Of a stretch of 64,000 nt of DNA, positions 1 to 9,008 are shown piece after piece. The notes below the pieces were generated by a model that was given only the letters and a program-made list of their open reading frames with translations, was not told where the DNA came from and ran no database searches. Where the stretch lies: positions 17,475 through 81,474 of the forward strand of contig JALFNS010000039.1 in NCBI GenBank assembly GCA_022773945.1, written 5' to 3'. The position numbers and the translations under genes were made by a program. Positions within the stretch are counted from its first letter, which is position 1. Each line of letters opens with the position of its first letter. This DNA comes from Clostridiales bacterium. GTDB lineage: Bacteria; Bacillota; Clostridia; Peptostreptococcales; Anaerovoracaceae.

Positions 1-843
1 GTGGAGCTCATAACCGAGCTGGTCAACAGCGAGAATCCATATAAGAATTCAATCCTGGGCACACCTGAGAGTCTGAAGGGAATAGACAGGGATTTAATGC
101 TCAGCTATTTCAGAAGACGCTACGCCAGAGATAACATCGTTATTTCGGTAACAGGCAATTTCGATGAGGATGAGCTGGCTGAGCTCTTCGACGAGAAGCT
201 CATGTGTCTTGAGGCCGAGGGTGAGGTCGTTTCTCAGGAAATCGGTCCTTATGTGCAGAAGTTTGCCGTTGAGAAGAGAGACATCGAGCAGACTCATATA
301 TGTCTGGCCGCGCCGGGAATATCCATAGAGGATGACGGGTACTACGCCTGGACGCTTATGAACAATATCTTCGGCGGAGGCATGAGCTCCAGACTGTTCC
401 AGAAGATAAGAGAAGAGAAAGGGCTGGCATATTCGGTATGCTCGGTCAACGGATTCTACAGCAAGACGGGATTCTTCAACATTTATGCTGGAGTTGCCCA
501 CGACAAGGCTGAGGAGACAATCGATGCCATAAACAGTGAGCTCAAGCTGTACGCGGCAGAAGGCCCGACGGAGGATGAGCTGGCCATGGCCAAGGCGCAG
601 GCGGAGAGCAGCTACATCTTCGGACTGGAGAACTCCAACAGCAGAATGGTCAACATCGGCAAGAACCAGCTTCTTCTGGGCAGAGTCCTCTCGCCTGATG
701 AGGTTATCGACGGCTTCGACTCTGTAACAGTCGACAGTATCAGAGAAATACTGAGCGGACTGGGCGATATGTCAAACTACTGCGGAGCATCTGTAACGGC
801 CAGAGATCTGGATCTGGAAGGACTCATTAAGAATGAAAATTAA
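1..843 (+). CDS. M16 family (insulinase/processing peptidase-like) zinc peptidase, C-terminal part; 5' end probably outside window
   Basis: ORF open at window start; 'NNIFGGGMSSRLFQKIREEKGLAYSV' is the M16 C-terminal domain signature. Confidence 0.88.
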   Translation: MELITELVNSENPYKNSILGTPESLKGIDRDLMLSYFRRRYARDNIVISVTGNFDEDELAELFDEKLMCLEAEGEVVSQEIGPYVQKFAVEKRDIEQTHICLAAPGISIEDDGYYAWTLMNNIFGGGMSSRLFQKIREEKGLAYSVCSVNGFYSKTGFFNIYAGVAHDKAEETIDAINSELKLYAAEGPTEDELAMAKAQAESSYIFGLENSNSRMVNIGKNQLLLGRVLSPDEVIDGFDSVTVDSIREILSGLGDMSNYCGASVTARDLDLEGLIKNEN

Positions 844-1285
844 AATCAGAAGCCTTTCGGGAGAAATTCCCCGCTATGAAACGGCAGGCTCGGCCGGAAT
901 GGATGTGAAAGCCCTGCTCGAGGAACCGGTGGAGCTTCTTCCGGGAGACATAGCCCTCATACCTACAGGGCTGTTTATAGAGATTGAGCCGGGATACGAA
1001 GTCCAGCTCAGGGCCAGAAGCGGACTGGCGGTGAAACAGGGAGTAACCCTCATAAACGGTATTGGAACGATTGACAGCGACTACAGAGGTGAAGTGAAGG
1101 TCGGCCTTATCAATCTGGGCCGAGAACCCTTCACCATAAGAAGCGGTGACCGGGTGGCGCAGATGGTGGCAGCCGCCTGTGAACAGGCGGAGCTTGAGAA
1201 GGTTGAAGTGCTCTCCGACACGGACAGAGGCAGCGGCGGTTTCGGCCATACAGGAATAAACGATGATAACCAGAAAGACCATTGA
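833..1285 (+). CDS. dut: dUTP diphosphatase
   Basis: dUTPase motifs RARSGLA, GTIDSDYRGE, GSGGFGHTG. Confidence 0.95.
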   Translation: MKIKIRSLSGEIPRYETAGSAGMDVKALLEEPVELLPGDIALIPTGLFIEIEPGYEVQLRARSGLAVKQGVTLINGIGTIDSDYRGEVKVGLINLGREPFTIRSGDRVAQMVAAACEQAELEKVEVLSDTDRGSGGFGHTGINDDNQKDH

Positions 1286-2273
1286 AGAACGTGAATACAG
1301 AGAGCTGAGCCCCTACGGAACCAGAGCGGCGGAGAGCAGAGGCCGCATGGCTGAAGAGGAACCGTGCAGCATAAGAACCGACTTCCAGAGGGACAGGGAC
1401 AGAATAATACATTCCAAGTCCTTCAGGAGACTGATGCACAAGACACAGGTGTTCCTCGCGCCGGAGGGCGATCACTTCAGGACGAGACTTACCCATACAA
1501 TAGAGGTGTCACAGATAGCCAGAACCATAGCCCGGGGCTGCGGACTGAATGAGGATCTGACGGAAGCCATAGCCATGGGACACGATCTGGGTCACACACC
1601 TTTCGGGCACAGCGGCGAGAGCGTGCTCAACCGCATATATCCAGGCGGATTCAGACACAACGAACAGAGCCTGAGAGTTGTGGATGTTCTGGAATCGGGA
1701 ACGAGCAGGAGAGGAATGAACCTGACCATGGAGGTCAGAGACGGCATACTCAATCACACGGGACCGGTTAAGCCCTTTACCGTCGAAGGGCAGGTTGTCA
1801 AGATAAGTGACAGAATCGCATACATAAATCACGACATAGACGATGCACTCAGAAGCGGTGTCATCAGATACGAAGATCTGCCGGCTCACTGCATCGAAAT
1901 ACTGGGCAGCACTCACAAGGAGAGAATCAACACTCTGGTGACGGACATGATAGAGCACACCTGGAACAGCCCGGAGGCCAGGATGAGCGATGAGAAGCTG
2001 GAGGCGATGAACGATTTGAGAAGCTTCATGTTCAGGAATGTCTACAACAGCAGCTTCGTCAGAAGGGTGGAGAACATGGACCGCATCGACGTGGTCATCG
2101 AATCACTCTTTGACTACTTCATGGAGAATCAGGACGAGCTCCCGACAGAGCTTCTCGACATGAAGGGGGAATACCCGACGGACGAGCTGGTCAAGGACCA
2201 CGTGGCGGGAATGACGGACAGATACGCACTGAACCTGTACAACAGAATTTTTGTTCCGGCAGGCTGGAAATAA
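1263..2273 (+). CDS. dgt: dGTP triphosphohydrolase-like HD-domain protein
   Basis: SKSFRRLMHKTQVF and HDLGHTPFGHSGE motifs of dGTPase family. Confidence 0.9.
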   Translation: MITRKTIEEREYRELSPYGTRAAESRGRMAEEEPCSIRTDFQRDRDRIIHSKSFRRLMHKTQVFLAPEGDHFRTRLTHTIEVSQIARTIARGCGLNEDLTEAIAMGHDLGHTPFGHSGESVLNRIYPGGFRHNEQSLRVVDVLESGTSRRGMNLTMEVRDGILNHTGPVKPFTVEGQVVKISDRIAYINHDIDDALRSGVIRYEDLPAHCIEILGSTHKERINTLVTDMIEHTWNSPEARMSDEKLEAMNDLRSFMFRNVYNSSFVRRVENMDRIDVVIESLFDYFMENQDELPTELLDMKGEYPTDELVKDHVAGMTDRYALNLYNRIFVPAGWK

Positions 2274-2356
2274 TTTAAAATAAGAAAAAGGAAAAGTGAG
2301 ACCTTCGGCGTATTGAATATTGTCGGGGGTTTTTTTGTGTTACGGAGACCGTTAAA

Positions 2357-4106
2357 AGTGAGAAAAAACAGCGGAATTAACATAGCAGAAGAGATTAAGG
2401 ACAGATGTAATATTGTGGACGTTATCGGACAGGTTGTTCCCCTGAAGAAGGCGGGAAGCAACTATAAGGGTGTGTGTCCCTTTCACAATGAGAAGACACC
2501 ATCCTTCGTAGTCTCGGAGACGAAGCAGATTTTCACCTGCTTCGGTTGCGGGGCGACAGGCGACGTCATCTCCTTCGTGGAGAAGTACTACAATCTGGAT
2601 TTCAGGGGAGCCGTGGAGAAGCTGGCCGCGGAGTACGGCATTGAAGTAAGCTTCTCATCGGGAAACGGCGCAGACAAGGACGAATACTACGAGATAAACA
2701 GACAGGCCGCCAGATTCTTCTACAGGGCTTTGCGAGAGAAGGCAAATCCGGGTTACGATTACGTGGCTCGCAGAGGGCTGACTCCGGAAACCCTGAACAA
2801 GTTCGGCATAGGCTATGCCGACGAGGACTGGCACAGTCTGACCGACCACCTGACAGGCATGGGCTTCGCCGTGGACAAGCTGGTGGAACTGGGGCTGACA
2901 AGCAGTTCCAAAGGCAGATACTACGACAAGTTCAGAGGCCGTGTGATATTCCCCATTATGAACACCGGCGGGAAGGTCATCGGCTTCGGCGGCAGAATCA
3001 TAGGCGAAGGTGAGCCTAAATACCTCAATTCACCGGAATCACCCGTATTCAGGAAGAAGAACAATCTCTACGGGCTCAATCTGGCCCGGGAAGCGGTGAA
3101 CCGGGAGGACTCGCTCATACTCGTCGAAGGCTACATGGACGTGGTTTCTCTGGCGCAGGCGGGAGTGAGGAACGTGGCGGCGTCTCTGGGGACGGCTCTT
3201 ACAGACAGCCAGGCACGCCTCATCAAACGATACACAGGGAATGTGTTCCTATCCTACGACGCAGACAGTGCGGGGCAGAATGCGGCTGACAGAGGTCTGG
3301 ATATCCTCTACAACGAAGGTCTCCGGGCCAGAGTTCTCAAGGTCGACGACGGCAAGGACCCGGATGAATACATCAAGGCCCACGGAAGCAAAGCCTTCAG
3401 AGGTCTCATGGACAGGGCACTGCCCCACGGAGATTTCAAGCTTGCCCGTTTGATGGAGGGACGCAATCTGGAAGACGATGGGGACCGCATGAACTTCGTC
3501 AGAGACGCTGTGGCGGAGCTGAAGAAGATGAAGCCTGTGGAGGCGGATATATACCTGGGAAGACTTTCGGAGATGACGGGAATTTCCGAGACGGCTATAC
3601 GAAGGGAATACGAATCGGAAAATCATACAGAGACCGGGAGAAGGCCGAACCCGCCGGAGGGCGAAGGCAATGACGGCGAAGGACCTGAACCCGTGGAGAG
3701 AGACCTGATCAGGCTCATGTTCTGTGACGGGAAGTACATCAGCCTTCCGGAGGATGTGAGAGAGCAGGCCTTCAGAACCGCCGCCGGCAAGGCAATATAC
3801 GGTGCAATAAGAGAGTCGGCTTCAGAGGGAGTGCCCGATCCTGCCGGAGTCTGCGAGCTTCTCGAAGGGGAGACGGCAGACAGACTGAGAGAAATACTTC
3901 ACGGCGTAATGCCGGGTGACAGAGACGGCAGACTCTACAGGGAATGCCTGGACTTCATAAGAACCAGGAGCCTGAAGGAGGAGAACGAACTCATAACTCT
4001 GAAGCTTTCAATGGCTGACGATGATATAGACAGTGAAGAACTGAGGGCTCTAATGAGCAGACAGATGGAGATACAGAAACTTATTAAACAAGGGGGAGCG
4101 AAATGA
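2357..4106 (+). CDS. dnaG: DNA primase (start probably GTG 2357 rather than 2313)
   Basis: Zinc finger [22 protein letters not shown] and [15 protein letters not shown]; sits upstream of rpoD. Confidence 0.95.
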
Positions 4107-5338
4107 CAGATATCAAGGACAAGGAACTGGAAGAATTCAGAAACAGGATTGCTGAAATCAAGGACGGCAGCCCGGATGAAGATGAGAATGCTTTTACCGA
4201 AGAGAAGAAGCAGGAAACAATCAGAGACCTTTGCGCCAAAGCAGAGGAGAAGCCGAAGAAGACTCTTTCCAATTCCGAAATCTCTGCATACCTGGGAGAC
4301 GTGGACATTGACAAGGACCAGATGGATGAGATCTTCGACGCTCTCATAGGCAAAGGCGTCGAACTGGTTGTCGAGAATGACGAGCCGGACGACAGGGAGC
4401 TCATGGAAATCGAGGACGATGAAGTCGATGACCCTGAAGTCGAAGCGGTAATAAACGAGAACCCGGATGCCAAGGAAATCGATCTGGAGGCGACAATCTC
4501 CAAGAACATTTCCGTGGACGATCCGGTGAGAATGTATCTGAAGGAAATAGGCAAGGTTCCCCTTCTGACCGCAGAGGAGGAGGTCGAACTGGCCAAGCGC
4601 ATGGAACAGGGAGATGAAGAGGCCAAGAAGAAGCTCTGCGAAGCCAACCTGCGTCTCGTAGTCTCCATAGCCAAGAAATACGTGGGCAGAGGAATGCTCT
4701 TCCTGGACCTGATTCAGGAAGGTAACCTGGGACTCATCAAGGCAGTTGACAAGTTCGACTGGACGAAGGGCTACAAGTTCTCCACATACGCCACATGGTG
4801 GATCAGACAGGCCATAACAAGATCCATAGCGGATCAGGCCAGAACAATAAGAATACCCGTACACATGGTTGAGACCATAAACAAGCTGATCAGAGTATCC
4901 AGGCAGCTCCTCCAGGAGAAGGGCAGAGAGCCGACCCCTGAGGAAATCGGTAAGGAGATGGGCATCACACCTGAGAAGGTCAGAGAGATACTCAAAATCG
5001 CCCAGGAGCCTGTATCTCTGGAAACTCCTATAGGAGAAGAAGAGGATAGCCATCTGGGAGACTTCATCCCGGACGACGATGCACCTGCACCGGCAGAGGC
5101 GGCGGCCTTCAGCATGCTCAAGGAGCAGCTCGAGGAAGTTCTCAGCACGCTGACCGACCGTGAGCAGAAGGTTCTCAAGCTGAGATTCGGACTGGAGGAC
5201 GGCAAGGCCAGAACACTTGAGGAAGTGGGCAAGGAATTCGACGTAACCAGAGAGAGAATCAGACAGATAGAGGCCAAGGCTCTGCGTAAGCTCCGCCATC
5301 CGTCAAGAAGCAGGAAGCTCAAGGATTATCTCGAATAA
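4103..5338 (+). CDS. rpoD: RNA polymerase primary sigma factor
   Basis: Regions 2-4: [45 protein letters not shown]. Confidence 0.97.
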   Translation: MTDIKDKELEEFRNRIAEIKDGSPDEDENAFTEEKKQETIRDLCAKAEEKPKKTLSNSEISAYLGDVDIDKDQMDEIFDALIGKGVELVVENDEPDDRELMEIEDDEVDDPEVEAVINENPDAKEIDLEATISKNISVDDPVRMYLKEIGKVPLLTAEEEVELAKRMEQGDEEAKKKLCEANLRLVVSIAKKYVGRGMLFLDLIQEGNLGLIKAVDKFDWTKGYKFSTYATWWIRQAITRSIADQARTIRIPVHMVETINKLIRVSRQLLQEKGREPTPEEIGKEMGITPEKVREILKIAQEPVSLETPIGEEEDSHLGDFIPDDDAPAPAEAAAFSMLKEQLEEVLSTLTDREQKVLKLRFGLEDGKARTLEEVGKEFDVTRERIRQIEAKALRKLRHPSRSRKLKDYLE

Positions 5339-5339
5339 A

Positions 5340-6032
5340 ATGGTTAAACTTACAGACAGACTTCAGCTCATGGCGGACTTCGCCACGCCGGGCCGGCGGA
5401 TTGCGGACATCGGCACCGACCACGGCCTCCTGCCCGTATATCTCTACGAACAGGGAATAGCGCCGCGAGCTGTCATGTGCGATATAAGCGAGCCGTCTCT
5501 CGCAAAAGCAAAGGCACTCGCCGCCCCTCTGGGGGACAGTGAGAATCTTATATTCAGAGCAGGGGACGGACTTCACGTCCTGGAAGCCGGTGAGGTTGAT
5601 GACATATTCATCGCCGGCATGGGCGGCATACTCATAGGCGACATACTGGCAGAAGACCCGGCTAAGACGGGAAGCTTCCGCCGGTTTATACTCCAGCCGA
5701 GAAACAGGGAGGCTCACCTGAGATACAGACTCATGGAGATGGGCATGAACATATGCGCCAACTCTCTGGTGAGGGAGGGCAGGAGAATTTGCGAGATCAT
5801 AGTGGCGGAACCCGGCGGCCTGAGTGAGACTTTGCCGCTTCCGGACAGCCCGCAGCTCGAGATGCCTTATGAGTACGAGAGGACGCCTGACGACCTGATT
5901 CGCAGGTACGCCGGGATGAAGATTGAGAAGTACGAGAAGATAATCGCCGGCCTTAAGGCGGGAAACGCCCCGGCCGATGGTGAGATATCCTCGTGCCTGG
6001 ATAAGATAGAATATTTCCGGAGTTTTTTATGA
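5340..6032 (+). CDS. trmK: tRNA (adenine22-N1)-methyltransferase
   Basis: ADIGTDHGLLPVYL and IAGMGGILI motifs; conserved position after rpoD. Confidence 0.9.
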   Translation: MVKLTDRLQLMADFATPGRRIADIGTDHGLLPVYLYEQGIAPRAVMCDISEPSLAKAKALAAPLGDSENLIFRAGDGLHVLEAGEVDDIFIAGMGGILIGDILAEDPAKTGSFRRFILQPRNREAHLRYRLMEMGMNICANSLVREGRRICEIIVAEPGGLSETLPLPDSPQLEMPYEYERTPDDLIRRYAGMKIEKYEKIIAGLKAGNAPADGEISSCLDKIEYFRSFL

Positions 6033-6817
6033 GCGATTATACAGTTTCCCGCATAGGGGAAATAATAGACAGCAATATACCTGAAGCTCTTCAGGAGGAT
6101 TGGGATAACACAGGCTTCCAGATAGCCTTCTCACAGAGGCCCGTTGACAGGATTTTAACCTGCCTGGATGTTACCGAGTCTGTGGCGGATGAAGCGGCCG
6201 AGCTGGGAGTTCAGCTCATAGTATCCCATCATCCTCTCATATTCGGAGGTATAACCTCCATAACTGATGAGAGCCCCCGGGGCAGAATAATAGAGAAGCT
6301 CATAGGAAGTGGGATTTCCCTCTATTCCTCTCACACGTCCTTTGACAAGTACGAGAGGGGAAACAACTTCTTCCTGGGAAATCTTCTGGGACTCAGGGAT
6401 ATACAGGTTCCCGACGGCACTGACATCTGCATCACCGGACTTCGTCCCGATGATGCTCCGGCAGATCTTAAGGGCTTCGCCGCCTATGTGGCCGGTAAGC
6501 TCGGGGGAGGGGACATCCTTAGATACACAGGACCGGATGATAAAGCAATAAACAGAATAGGAATATGTGCCGGCAGCGGCAGCGAATTCGCAGGCCTTCT
6601 GCAGGCAGCAGGCTGCGATCTCCTCATAACGGGAGATCTGAAGTATCACGATGCCGCGGATGCGGCAGCTGAGGGTTTTGCGATAATAGACGCAGGCCAC
6701 TACGGCACGGAGAGATTTTTCTCCGGCAATATGGGAGAAATCCTCAGTGAACTTCTGGGAGACGGTGTGACTGTGATCTCCTCCGGGAGAGAGTCAGGCC
6801 CATTCAGAAGCATATAA
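6029..6817 (+). CDS. Nif3-like dinuclear metal center protein
   Basis: EDWDNTGFQI, VSHHPLIFGG, ITGDLKYHDA, DAGHYGTE motifs; conserved order trmK-nif3. Confidence 0.92.
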   Translation: MSDYTVSRIGEIIDSNIPEALQEDWDNTGFQIAFSQRPVDRILTCLDVTESVADEAAELGVQLIVSHHPLIFGGITSITDESPRGRIIEKLIGSGISLYSSHTSFDKYERGNNFFLGNLLGLRDIQVPDGTDICITGLRPDDAPADLKGFAAYVAGKLGGGDILRYTGPDDKAINRIGICAGSGSEFAGLLQAAGCDLLITGDLKYHDAADAAAEGFAIIDAGHYGTERFFSGNMGEILSELLGDGVTVISSGRESGPFRSI

Positions 6818-6822
6818 AGTAT

Positions 6823-7193
6823 AACCGTTTCGGGTAAGACAGACAATCGCGTGCATCTTCGGGATGTATGAGGAAAGTCCGGGCTCCGCAGGGCAGGGAT
6901 GCCGGATAACGTCCGGCGTAGGTAACTATAGGGAAAGTGCAACAGAAACATACCGCCCCTCTCCACGGAGAGGAGTAAGGGTGAAATCGTGAGGTAAGAG
7001 CTCACGGGGAGATATGGTAACATACCTCTCGTGTAAACCCCATCCGGAGCAAGACCAAAATGGGCATGCGGCTTCGGCCGGATGGCGGCCCGTCATCGCC
7101 CGGTAGGTAGGTCGCTTGAGCCTGTCGGTAACGGCAGGTCGAGACAGATGATTGTCAGATACAGAACCCGGCTTATGTCTTGCCCGAAATGTT
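6823..7193 (+). ncRNA. rnpB: RNase P RNA
   Basis: Conserved GAGGAAAGTCCGGGCTCC near 5' end, 3' 'acagatgattgtc...acagaacccggctta', and P1 pairing gtttcgggtaagac / gtcttgcccgaaat closing the molecule. Confidence 0.95.
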
Positions 7194-7215
7194 ATAAATT
7201 TAATCAAAAAAGTTC

Positions 7216-7244
7216 TTGAAATTAAGCCTCCGAAAGGTTATAAT
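7216..7244 (+). promoter_or_regulatory. Sigma-70-type promoter for tRNA-Leu
   Basis: TTGAAA (7216-7221), 17-nt spacer, TATAAT (7239-7244). Confidence 0.75.
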
Positions 7245-7287
7245 AAAAAAGTCGCAGGCAAGCGCCGGACACACAAAAACTGAATAT

Positions 7288-7374
7288 GCGGATATGGCGG
7301 AATTGGCAGACGCGCACGGTTCAGGTCCGTGTGGTAGCAATATCGTGGAGGTTCGAATCCTCTTATCCGCACCA
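7288..7374 (+). tRNA. tRNA-Leu (anticodon CAG), CCA encoded
   Basis: gcggata acceptor pairs with tatccgc; loop ttcaggt in cacgg/ccgtg stem; long variable arm; T-arm gaggttcgaatcctc; terminal ACCA. Confidence 0.96.
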
Positions 7375-7380
7375 GTAACG

Positions 7381-7408
7381 AGACAGCACTTGGTGCTGTC
7401 TTTTTTTT
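7381..7408 (+). terminator. Intrinsic terminator after tRNA-Leu
   Basis: agacagcac ttg gtgctgtct hairpin followed by a T tract. Confidence 0.92.
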
Positions 7409-7688
7409 GCCGGCGGTCATGGCCTCCTGCCGATCCAGGCAGTTCCTTCATTGACGTCCTGCCGGGATGAGTTGCGGCTTGAGTCCTCGTCGCAGGTAAC
7501 CGTAGGTTCGTCTCTCGCCGCTCGCCTGTTCGAATGCGGGAAGACCCCGCAGTTCTCACCACGGCGTGTCGGCTCGCGTCTCACACGGTTACTGGCTGCT
7601 CCTGTGGAAACAGCCGGAACTCATCCCGGCACATCGCCAATGACCGCTGTCCGGATTAGCGGGAGGCAATGTAATGGCAAAAGAAAAT
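7401..7688. repeat. Long imperfect inverted repeat (rod-like hairpin); unassigned structured RNA or palindromic repeat element
   Basis: Nested complementary segments: TTTTGCC 7405-7411/GGCAAAA 7676-7682; 7422-7436/7653-7667; TCATTGACG 7448-7456/CGCCAATGA 7635-7643; GCCGGGATGAGTTGCGGCT 7461-7479/AGCCGGAACTCATCCCGGC 7612-7630 (18/19); CAGGTAACCGT 7493-7503/ACGGTTACTG 7585-7594; apical TGCGGG-aaga-ccccgca 7535-7551. Confidence 0.8.
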
Positions 7689-7705
7689 ACCCCCTAGGGG
7701 TATTT
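7685..7705. promoter_or_regulatory. Palindrome resembling a CsoR/CstR-family operator
   Basis: aaatacCCCCTAGGGGtattt; core CCCCTAGGGG (7691-7700) is a perfect palindrome flanked by AAATA/TATTT. Confidence 0.4.
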
Positions 7706-7793
7706 CGGAAGGCTGATGTATTCCTTCAGGCCCTAAAATCAGGGATAAGGTGTACATGACCGTTTAACTCTGTTAGCAGATTGAGGAAGAACC

Positions 7794-8756
7794 ATGAAAA
7801 AGATATTGAAAACCATACTGTTAATTCTGCTGGCACTGGTTCTGGCGGTGGGCATATATGCGGGATATGTGTTCGCTTATCTGCCGGATTATTCCTTCTT
7901 CATGGACGGAGGAACCGAGTCCAGGGCTGAGAGCAGGGAGTCTGTGGAGAAAACACTGGACGGAATAACGGAATACATGGCTGAAGAGGACTCGGATATA
8001 TACACGATTCAGGAGGTGGACAGGCCTTCCACCAGGTCATATCAGGTTGACGAGAAGGATATTATCAGATGCTCCGATGCCATGAGGGAATACTGCAGCA
8101 CCTTCGCCGTGAACTACGACTCTCCCTATCTGTTCTATCCGGTTACTGAGCCTCATGGCAAGAATTATTCAGGATTGCTGACGCTGTCCGACTATGCGAT
8201 TGAGAAGGCCGTCAGACGCAGCCTGCCTGTGCAGACGGACATTGCCAAGGTTCTGGATCTTGACAGGTGCTACAGCGTTAACAGAATGGCCACGGAAGTG
8301 GAGGGCAGGGAACTTTGCGTGTATAATATCCATCTGTCTGCATATACCACTGACGAGACCATCGCCGACCGGCAGCTTGACATGCTCTATGACGATATGA
8401 AGAGTGAGTATGAGAAGGGCAACTATGTGGTTGTAGGCGGTGACTTTAACAAAGACCTGACGGGGAATTCCGGGGAGATATTCGGAGTCAGTGGCGAGGA
8501 GTACTCCTGGTCGAAACCTTTTAAGACGGAGGAGCTGCCCGATATGTTCACCCTGGTTGATTCTCTGGATCACGAGAACCCGGTGCCGTCAAACAGAAAT
8601 GCCAACGAGGCCTGGAATCCGGAGACGACGTTCCGGAATGTCCTGGACGGCTTCATCGTTTCCGACAACATTGAAGTGATATCGAGCGAGATAGTGAACC
8701 TGGACTTCATCTATTCGGACCACAATCCTGTGACAATGACATTCCGGCTTAAATAA
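7794..8756 (+). CDS. Membrane-anchored endonuclease/exonuclease/phosphatase (EEP) family protein
   Basis: N-terminal TM segment; IYTIQEVD, NIHLSAY, GGDFNKD, SDHNPV motifs of the EEP superfamily. Confidence 0.85.
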   Translation: MKKILKTILLILLALVLAVGIYAGYVFAYLPDYSFFMDGGTESRAESRESVEKTLDGITEYMAEEDSDIYTIQEVDRPSTRSYQVDEKDIIRCSDAMREYCSTFAVNYDSPYLFYPVTEPHGKNYSGLLTLSDYAIEKAVRRSLPVQTDIAKVLDLDRCYSVNRMATEVEGRELCVYNIHLSAYTTDETIADRQLDMLYDDMKSEYEKGNYVVVGGDFNKDLTGNSGEIFGVSGEEYSWSKPFKTEELPDMFTLVDSLDHENPVPSNRNANEAWNPETTFRNVLDGFIVSDNIEVISSEIVNLDFIYSDHNPVTMTFRLK

Positions 8757-8765
8757 CGATAATCG

Positions 8766-8800
8766 AAACTAAAACAGGCCGCCGCACAATGCGACAGCCT
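8766..8800 (-). terminator. Intrinsic terminator downstream of tRNA-Arg
   Basis: On minus strand: aggctgtcgc attgt gcggcggcct gttttagttt. Confidence 0.7.
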
Positions 8801-8804
8801 TTCG

Positions 8805-8879
8805 TGGCACCCTCAGCCGGAATCGAACCGACAACCCATCCTTCGGAGGGACGTGTTATATCCATTTAACTATGAGGGC
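8805..8879 (-). tRNA. tRNA-Arg (anticodon CCG), CCA encoded
   Basis: Reverse complement GCCCTCATAGTTAAATGGATATAACACGTCCCTCCGAAGGATGGGTTGTCGGTTCGATTCCGGCTGAGGGTGCCA; anticodon loop CTCCGAA, T-loop GGTTCGATTCC. Confidence 0.93.
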
Positions 8880-8973
8880 ATGCCTCTTTATTTTAGTATA
8901 TAGGGGAAAAAACTTCAAGGTGCGTCGGGTAAAAATTTTATGAGTTAAAGTGTACTAAAATAGGTCAATTTAT

Positions 8974-8981
8974 GGTATACT
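8974..8981 (+). promoter_or_regulatory. Extended -10 promoter element upstream of the polysaccharide deacetylase
   Basis: TGG-TATACT extended -10, about 28 bp from the start codon. Confidence 0.45.
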
Positions 8982-9008
8982 GTCTATACTTGATAAAGGG
9001 GGTACAGT

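Noticed and set aside
3935-5299. 454-aa minus-strand ORF antisense to rpoD
   Set aside because: Lies opposite the clearly assigned rpoD and shows no domain; long antisense ORFs are common here because of codon usage
7401-7688. Identification of the hairpin as SRP RNA, 6S RNA or tmRNA
   Set aside because: SRP apical loop signature absent; longer and more continuously paired than a typical 6S RNA with no clear central bubble; no tmRNA tRNA-like ends or tag ORF
7200-7759. ORFs of 120, 84, 60 and 102 aa over the tRNA-Leu/inverted-repeat interval
   Set aside because: They run through a tRNA, its terminator and a palindromic segment; composition is not protein-like
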